Shown here: in pieces, positions 1-7,386 of the stretch
How positions within the stretch are numbered: position 1 is the first letter of the stretch
Layout: every line of letters starts with the position of its first letter
From: a virus
Length of the DNA: 35,844 nt
IMG/VR virus record: IMGVR_UViG_3300030109_006063
Location: 1 to 35,844 of that record
Strand: one strand, 5' to 3'
Translations under genes and position numbers: made by a program
Notes under the pieces: generated by a model
What the model saw: only the letters and a program-made list of their open reading frames with translations
Databases searched by the model: none
Told to the model about the DNA's origin: nothing

Positions 1-1446
1 AGATTGTGTAGGTGTTTGTGTTTGAGTAGGAGACGGTGTTTTAGTTTGTGAACTTGTTCTTGTACTTGTAGGTGTTGGTTGTTGAGTAGAAGTTCTTGTT
101 TCGGTAGGCGTTTGTGTTTGAGATGCCGTTCTAGAATTAGTTCTTGTAATGGTTTCTGTAGGTGTTCTAGATTTAGTTTTTGTTTGAGTAGCTGTAATTG
201 TATTGGTAGCTGTTCTTGTTTGTGTAGGTGTTTGAGTAGGTGAAACTGTTTGCGATGGTGTTCTTGATCTTGTAACTGTCTGTGTAGGTGTTTGCGTTGG
301 CGTCTGTGTTGAAGACTTGGTAACAGTCTGTGTAGATGTTCTTGTCTGTGTAGCTGTCTGTGTTTGGGTTCGTGTTTGCGTAGGTGTTTGTGTTTGACTT
401 GCCGTTCTTGTAGGAGTAACGGTTGGTGATTGAGTAATAGATTTTGTTCGTGTCTGGGTTTGGGTCTGAGTTTGGGTCTGACTTGCAGTTCTTGTAATTG
501 TAACTGAAGCTGTGACTGTCGATGTTGCAGTCCTGGTTTGTGTAGGTGTCTGAGTTTGTGTTTGAGTCTGGGTTTGTGATTGTGTAGGCGTCTGAGTTTG
601 TGTTTGAGTCTGGGTTTGTGATTGTGTAGGTGATTGTGTTCTTGTTTGCGTTTGTGTCGAAGTTCTTGTTGAGGTTTGTGTTGGTGTCTGGGTAGGTGTT
701 CTTGTTGTTGTAGCAGTCTGTGTTGCTGTTTGCGTCTGAGTAGGTGTTTGAGTAGGTGTGGGTGATTCACCATAAGAAGGGGTTATAGTTAGTGTAGGTG
801 TTTGAGTAGGTGTTCTTGTACTTGTTTTAGTCTGTGTTTGCGTGGTAGTTTGAGTTCTTGTCTGAGTAGGTGAAACCGTGGATGTATTTGTAGCGGTTCG
901 TGTTGCAGTAGCTCCTGGAGACCCTGTATTGGTTTGTGAGCGCGTTCTTGTTTGAGTCGTTGTTCTGGTTGATGTGGGTGTTTGAGAAGTAGTTGGTGTT
1001 TGTGTTTTTGTTCTAGATTGTGTTCTAGTTTGCGTAGGCGTTTTAGTAGGCGTCTTTGTTCTTGTTTTAGATGGTGTAACAGTCTGAGTTGGTGTTCTGG
1101 TTTGTGTTTGAGTTTGGGTTCTTGATTGTGTAGCAGTTCTTGTAGATGTAACTGTATCTGTTGGTGTTTGTGTTTTTGTCTTAGTTTCAGTTGTTGTTCT
1201 CGTTGGTGTTTGTGTTTGGGTGGTTGTACCAGTATGAGTCCTTGTTCTAGTCTGAGTTGGTGTTCTTGAATGGGTAGGTGTTTGAGTTGGAGATTGAGTT
1301 GGTGTTTGTGTATTAGTTTTTGTAGGGGTGGGCCCGCCTATATTAATTTTAATAGCTTTAAACGAAGGACCATTGTCAATATCACTTTGATTAACGGGTA
1401 TTTGTTTTCCGTATCGTTTAATTGTTTCTGGTACTGTTATAGGCAC
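1..1446 (-). CDS. Giant (Thr-X)n dipeptide-repeat protein, C-terminus outside the window
   Basis: The frame is open from a GTG at 1444-1446 to the left edge without a stop, so at least 482 codons are present and the end is missing. The first ~37 residues (PITVPETIKRYGKQ..., ending INIGG) are ordinary. After that roughly 445 residues have Thr at nearly every second position, alternating with Pro, Gln, Arg, Ser, Lys or Ala, encoded by a 6-bp DNA period. The GTG is chosen because the only in-frame codons between it and the upstream TAG are non-starts, and because a late promoter GATAAATA (1452-1459) ends 5 nt before it. No family is recognised. A virion stalk, fibre or mucin-like surface protein is an inference from the late promoter and the adjacent tail-fibre-like gene. 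Confidence 0.8.
   Translation of the reverse strand, partial: MPITVPETIKRYGKQIPVNQSDIDNGPSFKAIKINIGGPTPTKTNTQTPTQSPTQTPTHSRTPTQTRTRTHTGTTTQTQTPTRTTTETKTKTQTPTDTVTSTRTATQSRTQTQTQTRTPTQTVTPSKTRTKTPTKTPTQTRTQSRTKTQTPTTSQTPTSTRTTTQTRTRSQTNTGSPGATATRTATNTSTVSPTQTRTQTTTQTQTKTSTRTPTQTPTLTITPSYGESPTPTQTPTQTQTATQTATTTRTPTQTPTQTSTRTSTQTQTRTQSPTQSQTQTQTQTQTPTQSQTQTQTQTQTPTQTRTATSTVTASVTITRTASQTQTQTQTQTRTKSITQSPTVTPTRTASQTQTPTQTRTQTQTATQTRTSTQTVTKSSTQTPTQTPTQTVTRSRTPSQTVSPTQTPTQTRTATNTITATQTKTKSRTPTETITRTNSRTASQTQTPTETRTSTQQPTPTSTRTSSQTKTPSPTQTQTPTQS
541..624. repeat. 42-bp tandem duplication inside the Thr-X repeat
   Basis: Positions 541-582 and 583-624 are two copies of a 42-bp unit (seven 6-bp periods) with one base difference at the eighth position. 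This is the longest near-perfect repeat I see in the 1-1340 low-complexity tract. It indicates recent growth of the array by slippage or unequal exchange. Confidence 0.85.
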
Positions 1447-1451
1447 TAAAA

Positions 1452-1459
1452 TATTTATC
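1452..1459 (-). promoter_or_regulatory. T4-type late promoter for the Thr-X protein
   Basis: GATAAATA read on the minus strand, followed by 5 nt and the GTG start. The T4 late element TATAAATA occupies about -13 to -6, so +1 would coincide with the start codon. Confidence 0.6.
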
Positions 1460-1814
1460 TAGAAAGCTTCTCAATAAAGGACAAAACTTCGGGATCTGTT
1501 TGATTATGTGTTACACTTGATAGAGTATTAAAATCTGTTGTGCTTTGAAATTTCTTTTTACTGTTACCAAAAACTATTTCAGTAACTAAATTTTCATCTA
1601 TATCGGGTAAAGATCTTAAAGTTTCTTCATCACACAATTTTTCTCTAACACTATTAACCGTATTACCTAATCTCAATAATTTTTTTGCTTCTTTGCAAAT
1701 ATAAGTTGAATGTAGTTTTTCTTCGTCGCCAGCTTTTTCTAATTTTTTTTCATAGTATGATTTTGCTATAGTTAAAGTTCTGCCGCTGACGATACACGAA
1801 AGTTTTTTTGCCAT
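1455..1814 (-). CDS. Small CIVSGR-motif phage protein (paralogue of the 16.6-kb gene)
   Basis: 119 aa, not assigned to a named family. The N-terminus (KLSCIVSGRTLTIAKSYYEKK) aligns with the protein at 16596-17039 (KLTCIVTGKSRPTTYDYLQKK), and both continue with a Tyr-x-x-(K/R)EA helix. The two are therefore paralogues, with unrelated-looking C-termini. The conserved Cys-Ile-Val-(S/T)-Gly-(R/K) core could be a small nucleic-acid-binding fold, but no second Cys pair is obvious. It is transcribed from its own -10/-35 (1822-1848), divergent to the tail-fibre-like gene, and its end overlaps the late promoter of the Thr-X gene. Confidence 0.8.
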   Translation of the reverse strand: MAKKLSCIVSGRTLTIAKSYYEKKLEKAGDEEKLHSTYICKEAKKLLRLGNTVNSVREKLCDEETLRSLPDIDENLVTEIVFGNSKKKFQSTTDFNTLSSVTHNQTDPEVLSFIEKLSR

Positions 1815-1821
1815 TAATCAT

Positions 1822-1848
1822 ATTATAGAATGGTTCTTTAATACTCAA
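1822..1848 (-). promoter_or_regulatory. Early-type promoter
   Basis: TTGAGT (1843-1848), 15-bp spacer, TATAAT (1822-1827), then 7 nt to the ATG at 1814. The spacer is shorter than in the other promoters, and AGAAC in it resembles the GGGAAC box. Confidence 0.55.
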
Positions 1849-1849
1849 G

Positions 1850-1857
1850 TATAAATA
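1850..1857 (+). promoter_or_regulatory. T4-type late promoter (perfect TATAAATA)
   Basis: TATAAATA followed by 5 nt and the ATG at 1863. This exact match to the T4 late consensus puts +1 on the A of the start codon. It is arranged back-to-back with the early-type promoter at 1822-1848. Confidence 0.8.
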
Positions 1858-1862
1858 TCTAT

Positions 1863-2549
1863 ATGGCAGATCAGATTACAAAGATCACAATAAGAAATGG
1901 GACTACTCCTGAAAAAGATTCCATTACTTTAGATACCGCTGAGCTGGGATATGCCACTGATTCGAAAAAAGTTTGGGTTGGTGATAATAGTACGGTAGGG
2001 GGTAATGTTGTAGGTCAAAAATTCTATTATAGTAATTTTAGCACAGATTTAAAAGAGACTAACACAATATATTATGCAGTATCAGGAGATCTTTGTTTTG
2101 ATTTAAACGACACTACTTTAAAAGCATTAACTGGTACAGATCCTTTAACACAAGATCAATGGGCTATTGTTGGTAATGCAAGATCAGCAACTGCAACAGA
2201 AGGTACGGTTACTGAAATTTTTACCGGAAACGGTTTAATGGTTGATGGGGACACTGCAAATGAAACTACTTTAACAACTTCTGGTACCCTTGGGGTTAAT
2301 ATCGATAGTGTATCTACGGGGTCAAAACCAGAAATACTTCAATTAAGTTTATCAGGAATAAAAGCTGACTGGAATGTTATATACCCTATAGGAGCAATTA
2401 TATGGTCTAGTGATATAGATTTTAGTCAAAACCCAACCGACTCAGGTAATTGGTTATATCAATCCGGTCAGATATGGGAAGCAGCAGGTACTTCTCAAAC
2501 TTTAGGATCAGGTGCTTCGTCGTTATCTGCATGGAAACGTACCGGATAA
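1863..2549 (+). CDS. Tail-fibre/receptor-binding-type protein
   Basis: 228 aa. The N-terminus (KITIRNGTTPEKDS... LDTAELGYATDSKKVWVGD) has the layout of the short N-terminal domain shared by many phage tail fibres and the Bordetella phage Mtd protein: 'RxG…, AELGYxTDTxxxxxGD'. The middle is rich in Thr, Ser, Gly and Asn, like a beta-structured fibre shaft. The C-terminal ~50 aa (YPIGAIIWSSD … GNWLYQSGQIWEAAG) resembles a tail-collar-type tip. It is probably a trimeric fibre or virion-surface protein. It has a perfect late promoter, an apparently leaderless ATG, and heads a plus-strand run of three late genes. Confidence 0.7.
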   Translation: MADQITKITIRNGTTPEKDSITLDTAELGYATDSKKVWVGDNSTVGGNVVGQKFYYSNFSTDLKETNTIYYAVSGDLCFDLNDTTLKALTGTDPLTQDQWAIVGNARSATATEGTVTEIFTGNGLMVDGDTANETTLTTSGTLGVNIDSVSTGSKPEILQLSLSGIKADWNVIYPIGAIIWSSDIDFSQNPTDSGNWLYQSGQIWEAAGTSQTLGSGASSLSAWKRTG

Positions 2550-2550
2550 C

Positions 2551-2558
2551 CATAAATA
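2551..2558 (+). promoter_or_regulatory. Late promoter
   Basis: CATAAATA then AGGAT (5 nt) and ATG 2564. Same geometry as at 1850. It decides the start of the next gene, which could otherwise be extended upstream into the fibre gene. Confidence 0.65.
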
Positions 2559-2563
2559 AGGAT

Positions 2564-3334
2564 ATGGCACGTTACGACGATTATATCAATGACCTTTTAG
2601 GTAAGTATGTTATCGGAGAAGGAAACCGATACGTTAGAGATAAAAAGAATAAACCCAAGAAATCCAAAGGCGCTCCTGAACAGCATTTTGATGAAGACGA
2701 ACCGGATGATGATGATACAACTGAAGAGACAAAAGCTCTTAAAGAGACCATCGAAGGTGTGGGTTTAGGTGGTATTATGGGATGCGGTGGTACAGGTGAA
2801 AAATATGCACCTCCTGGTTGGAAATTTGTACATGATGAAGATGCTGAAGAACATGATAAGACAGGACATCTTTCAGATAAAGAACTTCTTTCTCATGTAG
2901 TTAAAAAAGGTACCGCTGGTAAAGCTTTAATTAAGCGTGCAAGAAAAGAAATTAAAGACGACGGTTCTATTTCACCCGATACAAGAGACGCTTTAGCTAG
3001 AGATATGTATGCGCCTTGGGCAGAAGACGAATCTGAAAAGGAAAAGCGCTTTGGTGGTAATAAAGGTGACAGAGTACGTCGTTATAATAAAAAGACAGGG
3101 CGTAAAAGTGAAGTAAGAGATTACGGAAGCGGAACCCATCCTGATGAAGATGAAGAAAAACCTTCTGCAGGGTTGTCAAAAAAAAAGAAAAGTGAAGTAG
3201 CTAAGAAAGCCAGATCTGGAGGCGACATTGGTAAAAAGGGAAAAGGTTTTGCTAAAGTAGCTAAAGCAGCTGGTGGTGGTGAAAAAGGTCAGAAGATAGC
3301 TGCTGCAGCAATGTGGAAAAACATTAAGAGGTGA
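2564..3334 (+). CDS. Late charged phage protein with Lys-rich C-terminal module
   Basis: 256 aa from the ATG placed by the late promoter. The N-terminal ~20 aa (MARYDDYINDLLGKYVIGE) precede a strongly acidic stretch (EDEPDDDDTTEE). The central part is helical and charged. The C-terminal ~70 aa are Lys/Gly/Ala-rich (SKKKKSEVAKKARSGG … GGGEKGQKIAAAAMWKNIKR), a module I associate with late proteins of T4-like aquatic phages. The basic tail could bind DNA or an acidic partner. The VIGE at residue 19 has the I-x-E form of a T4 prohead-protease site, a weak hint of packaging. It overlaps the next gene by 4 nt. Confidence 0.75.
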   Translation: MARYDDYINDLLGKYVIGEGNRYVRDKKNKPKKSKGAPEQHFDEDEPDDDDTTEETKALKETIEGVGLGGIMGCGGTGEKYAPPGWKFVHDEDAEEHDKTGHLSDKELLSHVVKKGTAGKALIKRARKEIKDDGSISPDTRDALARDMYAPWAEDESEKEKRFGGNKGDRVRRYNKKTGRKSEVRDYGSGTHPDEDEEKPSAGLSKKKKSEVAKKARSGGDIGKKGKGFAKVAKAAGGGEKGQKIAAAAMWKNIKR

Positions 3335-3693
3335 TATCCTTTGAAAAATACTTTCTACTTGAAGTAGGTAACGCATCGGGGCATTTTGATAGAGTCAAAA
3401 ATGGCCCCGATATTTTAGCTATAGGAAGACCTCTTGGTAGTCTCAAAGCAGGTCAGGGAGGATTTAAAGGTGGGGGAAATATACACGTGCCAGATGTATC
3501 TCAATTAAACATACCCACCGAATTATTAAAAGGTAAAAAGTGTAAACGCTGCGAAAAATTAAAGAAAAAGAAAAAGAAGAAAGATAGCGTTGCTCCTGAT
3601 AAATTAGATGCGTCCGCAACAGTAGATCAACCCATGAAAAATACACCTCAATTTATTTCTACTAATGCAGGGACTCAAGGTGGTTGGTATTAA
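3331..3693 (+). CDS. Putative packaged head protein with CTS-like N-terminus and CxxC knuckle
   Basis: 120 aa from a GTG overlapping the previous stop (GTGA). The N-terminus MISFEKYFLLE/VGNASG resembles a T4 capsid-targeting sequence: about 10 residues, amphipathic, ending in L-x-E before a small residue. Downstream there is a Gly-rich segment, a CKRC pair at about residue 70 and a Lys run (KKKKKKK), suggesting DNA or RNA contact. It is the last gene of the plus-strand late run. Its TAA overlaps the stop of the convergent lysozyme gene, with no terminator between them. Packaging is inferred from the N-terminus only. Confidence 0.7.
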   Translation: MISFEKYFLLEVGNASGHFDRVKNGPDILAIGRPLGSLKAGQGGFKGGGNIHVPDVSQLNIPTELLKGKKCKRCEKLKKKKKKKDSVAPDKLDASATVDQPMKNTPQFISTNAGTQGGWY

Positions 3694-4511
3694 GGTAAAT
3701 TAAGTTTTTGTCCCGTTTGAAGTTTTTTAGGATCTACACCGGGATTTGCTTTTATTAGATCGTTTACTTTTATTCTTAAATTATTTGCAATTCCATAAAA
3801 CGTATCACCTTGTTTAACTATAACGGTAGATTCATCTGAATCTTTTTTACCTTTTGTTTCATCAGGCATAAATTGTCTTTTATCTAAAAACAATTCTTCA
3901 AACATTTTATTTCTTCTAACAAGCTCTTTACCCCCGGAGTATCTTTTATGCTCCTTTTTCATACCCTCAAGATCATTTGCAATCACTGCTTTAGTAAACT
4001 TAGGAAACTCTCTTGCAAATTTAGGTCCTAAATTATAAGCAAAATCAATAAGCATTTGCTTTCTTTTCATATCTAGTTTATCGTACTCTTTTCCTATTTT
4101 CATCCTTACGGTATTCTCAGCAGTCAATAAATCTCTTTTTAATAAATTATCAACTTCAACTTGAGATAAGCCTCTAGGGTATCTTTCATTTGAACCTAGT
4201 TTATGCCCGTAACCTATTGTATCTGTACCACCTTCGAAACTTTTATGAGGGTACCATCTGTTATTTTTAAACCCCGTCTTACCTGCATTCTCTGCTGATT
4301 TGATATATTCGACAAACTCTCTTTCCATCTTTGGATCCATTTGTCCAATTGGTCTTTCTATTGCACTTGGAGCTTCTGCTGCATCTACAGAACCACCTGT
4401 CATAGACCCGGCTCCTATTGCAGCTGCAGCTGCAGCACCTTTAATTATATCCTTCAAACCTTCTTCTTGTACTGAATAAGCTTCAAAAATAAGACGGTTG
4501 TCTTTGTTCAT
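3690..4511 (-). CDS. Lysozyme (GH24-like) with C-terminal LysM and CTS-like N-terminus
   Basis: 273 aa. Residues 1-11 (MNKDNRLIFE/A) form a capsid-targeting-like peptide ending in IFE. An Ala/Gly-rich stretch follows (about 25-45). A T4-lysozyme-type muramidase domain (about 60-215) has Glu74 as the likely acid and the GGTDTIGYGH motif at 94-103. A LysM peptidoglycan-binding domain lies at about 228-273 (VKQGDTFYGIANNLRIKVND … LQTGQKLNLP). It lacks a secretion signal, so it is more likely a virion enzyme used at entry than a holin-type endolysin. AATAAATA (4518-4525) upstream resembles a late promoter, 6 nt from the ATG. Confidence 0.85.
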   Translation of the reverse strand: MNKDNRLIFEAYSVQEEGLKDIIKGAAAAAAIGAGSMTGGSVDAAEAPSAIERPIGQMDPKMEREFVEYIKSAENAGKTGFKNNRWYPHKSFEGGTDTIGYGHKLGSNERYPRGLSQVEVDNLLKRDLLTAENTVRMKIGKEYDKLDMKRKQMLIDFAYNLGPKFAREFPKFTKAVIANDLEGMKKEHKRYSGGKELVRRNKMFEELFLDKRQFMPDETKGKKDSDESTVIVKQGDTFYGIANNLRIKVNDLIKANPGVDPKKLQTGQKLNLP

Positions 4512-4520
4512 ATATTATAT

Positions 4521-5000
4521 TTATTCCCACGGAAAGACTAACCACGTTTTTGGATCCATTATTTGTGAGTAATAAGTTGGAATAGTTTTAGGAACAAAAT
4601 CATCACTCTTCTTCAAATAAACGACCGCTGAATCAAAATTAAAATTATATTTGTAAGAGTATGAAAAATAACTTAATATCTTTTGAGTTTCAAATAATGT
4701 TTCGCCTCTATCTACTAAATCATCTATAATCAATACATTTTGACACCCTTTAAAATCTTTATGATTTAACGAAGTTACAAATTGAACTTGATGAGCATAT
4801 TCATCAATATAAGCTTTTATTGAAACGGTAAATACCTTTTTTATTTCAAGAGCCTTAGCTATTAAACATGTTGGAATTAATCCCCCGTTAGCTATACCTA
4901 CAATACAATCATATTCTATATTGCTGGCTTTTATTTTTTGAACGACGCTATCAACGTCTTTTTCTATATCGGTCCAGGTAAGGCGTAATTTATCAGACAT
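4521..5000 (-). CDS. Phosphoribosyltransferase (xanthine-guanine type)
   Basis: 159 aa, the usual length of a type I PRTase. The PRPP-binding loop is clear at 88-101 (NVLIIDDLVDRGET), and residues 33-41 (IVGIANGGL) form the N-terminal PPi-loop region. The C-terminus (TWLVFPWE) matches the ending of xanthine/guanine PRTases. The expected activity is salvage of purine bases to nucleotides with PRPP, in the cytoplasm. It is the last gene of a minus-strand run after the small lipoprotein and papain-like genes. The substrate cannot be fixed from sequence. Confidence 0.85.
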   Translation of the reverse strand: MSDKLRLTWTDIEKDVDSVVQKIKASNIEYDCIVGIANGGLIPTCLIAKALEIKKVFTVSIKAYIDEYAHQVQFVTSLNHKDFKGCQNVLIIDDLVDRGETLFETQKILSYFSYSYKYNFNFDSAVVYLKKSDDFVPKTIPTYYSQIMDPKTWLVFPWE

Positions 5001-5005
5001 TAAAT

Positions 5006-5152
5006 TTATGATAACTTATCAACCGATTCAATCAAGACGTATTTTGGATCTGTATCAAATTCGTCTTTCTTTTTACAACCGGTTACGCATAAAATCATAA
5101 TTAATGCTGCAGTTAAACATAAAAAGCTTTCTAATTTATCGTACTTTATCAT
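5006..5152 (-). CDS. 48-aa lipoprotein
   Basis: Encodes 48 aa with a hydrophobic segment (FLCLTAALIMILCVTGC) and a lipobox V-T-G-C at Cys26. A short charged mature part of about 23 aa (KKKDEFDTDPKYVLIESVD) follows. The ATG overlaps the stop of the upstream papain-like gene (ATGA), so the two are translationally coupled. The size and lipobox would suit an outer-membrane spanin or a superinfection-exclusion lipoprotein, but no inner-membrane spanin partner is seen beside it. Confidence 0.75.
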   Translation of the reverse strand: MIKYDKLESFLCLTAALIMILCVTGCKKKDEFDTDPKYVLIESVDKLS

Positions 5153-5607
5153 ATTAAAACAAAAAATATTGATTCTTTTTCTGACTGAGTAAGTTCTACT
5201 TCTTTACCGTCTTGAGGTTCTATAAATCTAACAGTAAGTTTATCATCTATTTTAGTTACTACTACATTAATAGCATGACCCCCTCTATCATCTCTATCAT
5301 ACCAAATAACCCCCACCGCTACTGCTTGTTTTCTAGAATTACCTTCTTTATCTGTTTGAGCTTTTGAATGAACTATTTGTAAAAATACTCTAAAAGCTTC
5401 TGCATAATTATCACAATCAAAGGTATGTCTCCATCCTAAAATACCTCTTTTAAATAACCACTCTTTAAATCTATTATAACCTTCCCCTTTTATGTAATCT
5501 AAAGAATATAAAACGTAATTAGCATCTGGAGCGTGGATAATTGGTATGTTTATACCTCCTTGAGCGTTCAGAACTTTAGTTAGTTCTGACTTTGTAAGTC
5601 TTGTCAT
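5149..5607 (-). CDS. Transglutaminase/papain-like cysteine protein
   Basis: 152 aa from the ATG at 5605-5607. AATAAATT ends 5 nt upstream, and an in-frame TTG 21 bp further upstream is ignored. The motifs WRHTFDCDNYAEAF, GGHAINVV and FIEPQDGKE give Cys, His and Glu/Asp in the order and spacing of the papain-like/transglutaminase-like fold (compare bacterial transglutaminase-like cysteine proteinases, 'DCDDYA…GHA'). It could be a peptidase or amidase acting on cell wall or a host protein. It is coupled to the lipoprotein gene by a 4-bp overlap. Confidence 0.65.
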   Translation of the reverse strand: MTRLTKSELTKVLNAQGGINIPIIHAPDANYVLYSLDYIKGEGYNRFKEWLFKRGILGWRHTFDCDNYAEAFRVFLQIVHSKAQTDKEGNSRKQAVAVGVIWYDRDDRGGHAINVVVTKIDDKLTVRFIEPQDGKEVELTQSEKESIFFVLI

Positions 5608-5666
5608 TTCTGAATTTATTAAAAGCAACCTTTAATTATTTAAGTGGAATCGATAGAAAATTACTA

Positions 5667-5672
5667 TATAAT
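5667..5672 (+). promoter_or_regulatory. -10 element of a plus-strand promoter
   Basis: TATAAT followed by 6 nt and GTG 5679, the same spacing as the minus-strand early promoters. No good -35 is seen 16-18 bp upstream. Confidence 0.45.
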
Positions 5673-5678
5673 TATTTT

Positions 5679-6506
5679 GTGATTGACAAGAATAATTACT
5701 CGTCGGGAGAGGTACATGCTTTATTTCCAACACCTGTAGTCGCTTATGATATAGATAAAGATATCATACAATCCACTAAACAAGTTTTATTACAGGAATT
5801 TAAAGATTCGTGTGATGGTAAATTTAATCAAAAAATAGGCCACGACCATAATTTTAAATTAAGAACAAATTCTGTTTGTAGGTCTGATGATTTATCAATA
5901 TATCAATCTGGAGAAGAATTGCATTTAAATAAAAAGTTAAAACCAATAATAAAAAATATATTTAAAAATCTAGATGACTATGTTACTTATATTTTAAACG
6001 GTCACGTAGATAGTTGGGAGATACCGGCACTTTGGAGCAATATATATAAAGCAAACACAATAACGGGTAATGTAAATGAAAGTAATGGCGGTGGTTTAAA
6101 AATTCATAACCACGGTAATTCTTTTTTATCTGGTATAGTAATTATAAAAGATGATGCAGTTGATGAATCTATAAACGAAAATTATGATAATAGTTCTGAT
6201 GCACATTTATATTTTTACGACCCTTTAAATCATAGAAACACTATTGTTCCTAAACATAATCCTAACAACAAAGTTAGATACCCTTCATCCGATGAATTTA
6301 ATGTAGTAGGAATACCTGCAACTTTTGCAACACCTGGTAAAATGATTATTTTTCCATCATATCTAAAACATAGTGCTAGTAATAATGTTTCAACTTCTTT
6401 AGAAGGTGATTCTTTAAATCAAGATAATCTTAGAATTACTTTAGCGTTTAATTCTTTTCCTAGAGGAGAAGTAGGAATTACAAATAGTAGTCACCTTTAC
6501 CTATAA
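5679..6506 (+). CDS. 2OG-Fe(II) oxygenase of the phage TIGR02466 type
   Basis: 275 aa from the GTG at 5679. The longer frame from 5601 would overlap the opposite-strand gene and the promoter. Features of the TIGR02466/2OG-FeII_Oxy_5 group are present: LFPTPVVAYDI near the N-terminus, IHNHGNSFLSG (His143/His145), HLYFYDP (176-182), PGKMIIFPSYLKHSA (219-233, His231) and LRITLAFN (Arg252 for 2-oxoglutarate). The reaction class is Fe(II)/2-oxoglutarate hydroxylation; the substrate is unknown. It is a lone plus-strand gene between minus-strand genes, closed by a hairpin at 6512-6527. Confidence 0.85.
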   Translation: MIDKNNYSSGEVHALFPTPVVAYDIDKDIIQSTKQVLLQEFKDSCDGKFNQKIGHDHNFKLRTNSVCRSDDLSIYQSGEELHLNKKLKPIIKNIFKNLDDYVTYILNGHVDSWEIPALWSNIYKANTITGNVNESNGGGLKIHNHGNSFLSGIVIIKDDAVDESINENYDNSSDAHLYFYDPLNHRNTIVPKHNPNNKVRYPSSDEFNVVGIPATFATPGKMIIFPSYLKHSASNNVSTSLEGDSLNQDNLRITLAFNSFPRGEVGITNSSHLYL

Positions 6507-6528
6507 AAAAAGCGGCCCTAAGGCCGCT
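6505..6528. terminator. Terminator hairpin, A-run on one side
   Basis: GCGGCC (6512-6517), loop CTAA, GGCCGC (6522-6527), flanked by seven A at 6505-6511. Read on the minus strand it is a canonical hairpin plus U-run, ending the lipoprotein transcript from 7072. On the plus strand it lies directly after the oxygenase stop, so it may serve both. Confidence 0.85.
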
Positions 6529-6550
6529 TAGAATGTGATATGAACTATTA

Positions 6551-7072
6551 TTAGAGCTTAAAGTCTGTATAACCAACTAATGGGTTACTTAATGCATTTA
6601 TATCACCAGATACAGGATCTACTCCTGATTCAATACCGGCTGCAATAGCCTTCAAAACTTTAACTGCTTTTTCTTTGTTAGCAATATTATCTTTTACGTT
6701 TTGAGAATAAAAACCATTGTAAGCAGATAAACCTAAGTCAAGTGCTCCAATAACCGCGGTATTAAATGGTACAGGTACCTTTTCATTAATTCCGTCAGTA
6801 AGATATTTTTTAACAACATCTGGTTCAACTTTACCATCAGTTACTAGCCCGTTAATAATAGAAGCTGCATCAGAAAAATAACCTCTTATTTTTTCTTTGT
6901 CATCAACTGTAGCTAAATAAGTTTTTGTCGAAAATGTTACACCATTTTCTACTACAGTAAGAATAGTATTAAGTTTTTTCTCCGCTGCTTGTTCAGGAGT
7001 TAAGTTTTCAGTTGAAGGGCATGCAACTAAAAACATTGCCATAAAGGGTAATAATAGATTTAATTTTTTCAT
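6551..7072 (-). CDS. Lipoprotein, unknown function
   Basis: 173 aa with a signal sequence and lipobox (FLVAC, Cys18) followed by a mostly helical, moderately acidic domain. It has no recognised family. ATTAAATA lies 8 nt before the ATG, i.e. the late geometry with a 3-nt leader. It probably sits in an envelope membrane late in infection, where a lysis or exclusion role is possible. The transcript ends at the 6512-6527 hairpin. Confidence 0.75.
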   Translation of the reverse strand: MKKLNLLLPFMAMFLVACPSTENLTPEQAAEKKLNTILTVVENGVTFSTKTYLATVDDKEKIRGYFSDAASIINGLVTDGKVEPDVVKKYLTDGINEKVPVPFNTAVIGALDLGLSAYNGFYSQNVKDNIANKEKAVKVLKAIAAGIESGVDPVSGDINALSNPLVGYTDFKL

Positions 7073-7083
7073 ATCAAAAGTAT

Positions 7084-7386
7084 TTAATTAACATTACTTG
7101 ATAATTGCCGTTCTAGGTCAGCGAGTTTAGATATCACATTATCTATTTCAGATGTATTCATGCCTTTTTCTCTATGAGTCTTAAGGAATTCTATAATAGA
7201 AGAACAGTTTGCCTTTTCTTTAGAAATAGGACCGTGATCTTCTTCACCTTCAGCTGCAGCGGTACTTCTATAATTAGCAGGGGTTAGACCCTGCTGCATT
7301 TGGTTACTATTTCCGGTGCGCATATCCTGGGTTTGTAAAGAATCAAACCCTTCGGTATGTATTGTCCATAGTTCGTCAAATTTCAT
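7084..7386 (-). CDS. Small phage protein, unknown
   Basis: 100 aa, hydrophilic. It has a Gln/Asn-rich middle (NSNQMQQGLTPANY) and a helical C-terminus (NVISKLADLERQL). The N-terminus MKFDELWTIHTE/GFD superficially resembles a capsid-targeting peptide but lacks the L/I-x-E spacing. The ATG overlaps the end of the TGT-like gene by 11 nt, so the two are cotranscribed. Confidence 0.65.
   Translation of the reverse strand: MKFDELWTIHTEGFDSLQTQDMRTGNSNQMQQGLTPANYRSTAAAEGEEDHGPISKEKANCSSIIEFLKTHREKGMNTSEIDNVISKLADLERQLSSNVN

Noticed and set aside
1-1340. Short-period repeat as a CRISPR array or telomere-like satellite
   Set aside because: The 6-bp period keeps one minus-strand frame open with no stops and encodes alternating Thr; no spacer/repeat organisation.
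2997-3646. Minus-strand frames opposite the late plus-strand genes
   Set aside because: Hydrophobic, low-quality sequence typical of the reverse of Lys/Glu-rich genes; no starts or promoters.
5601-5678. Longer TTG start for the 2OG oxygenase
   Set aside because: It would overlap the opposite gene and the promoter; GTG 5679 sits 6 nt after TATAAT.
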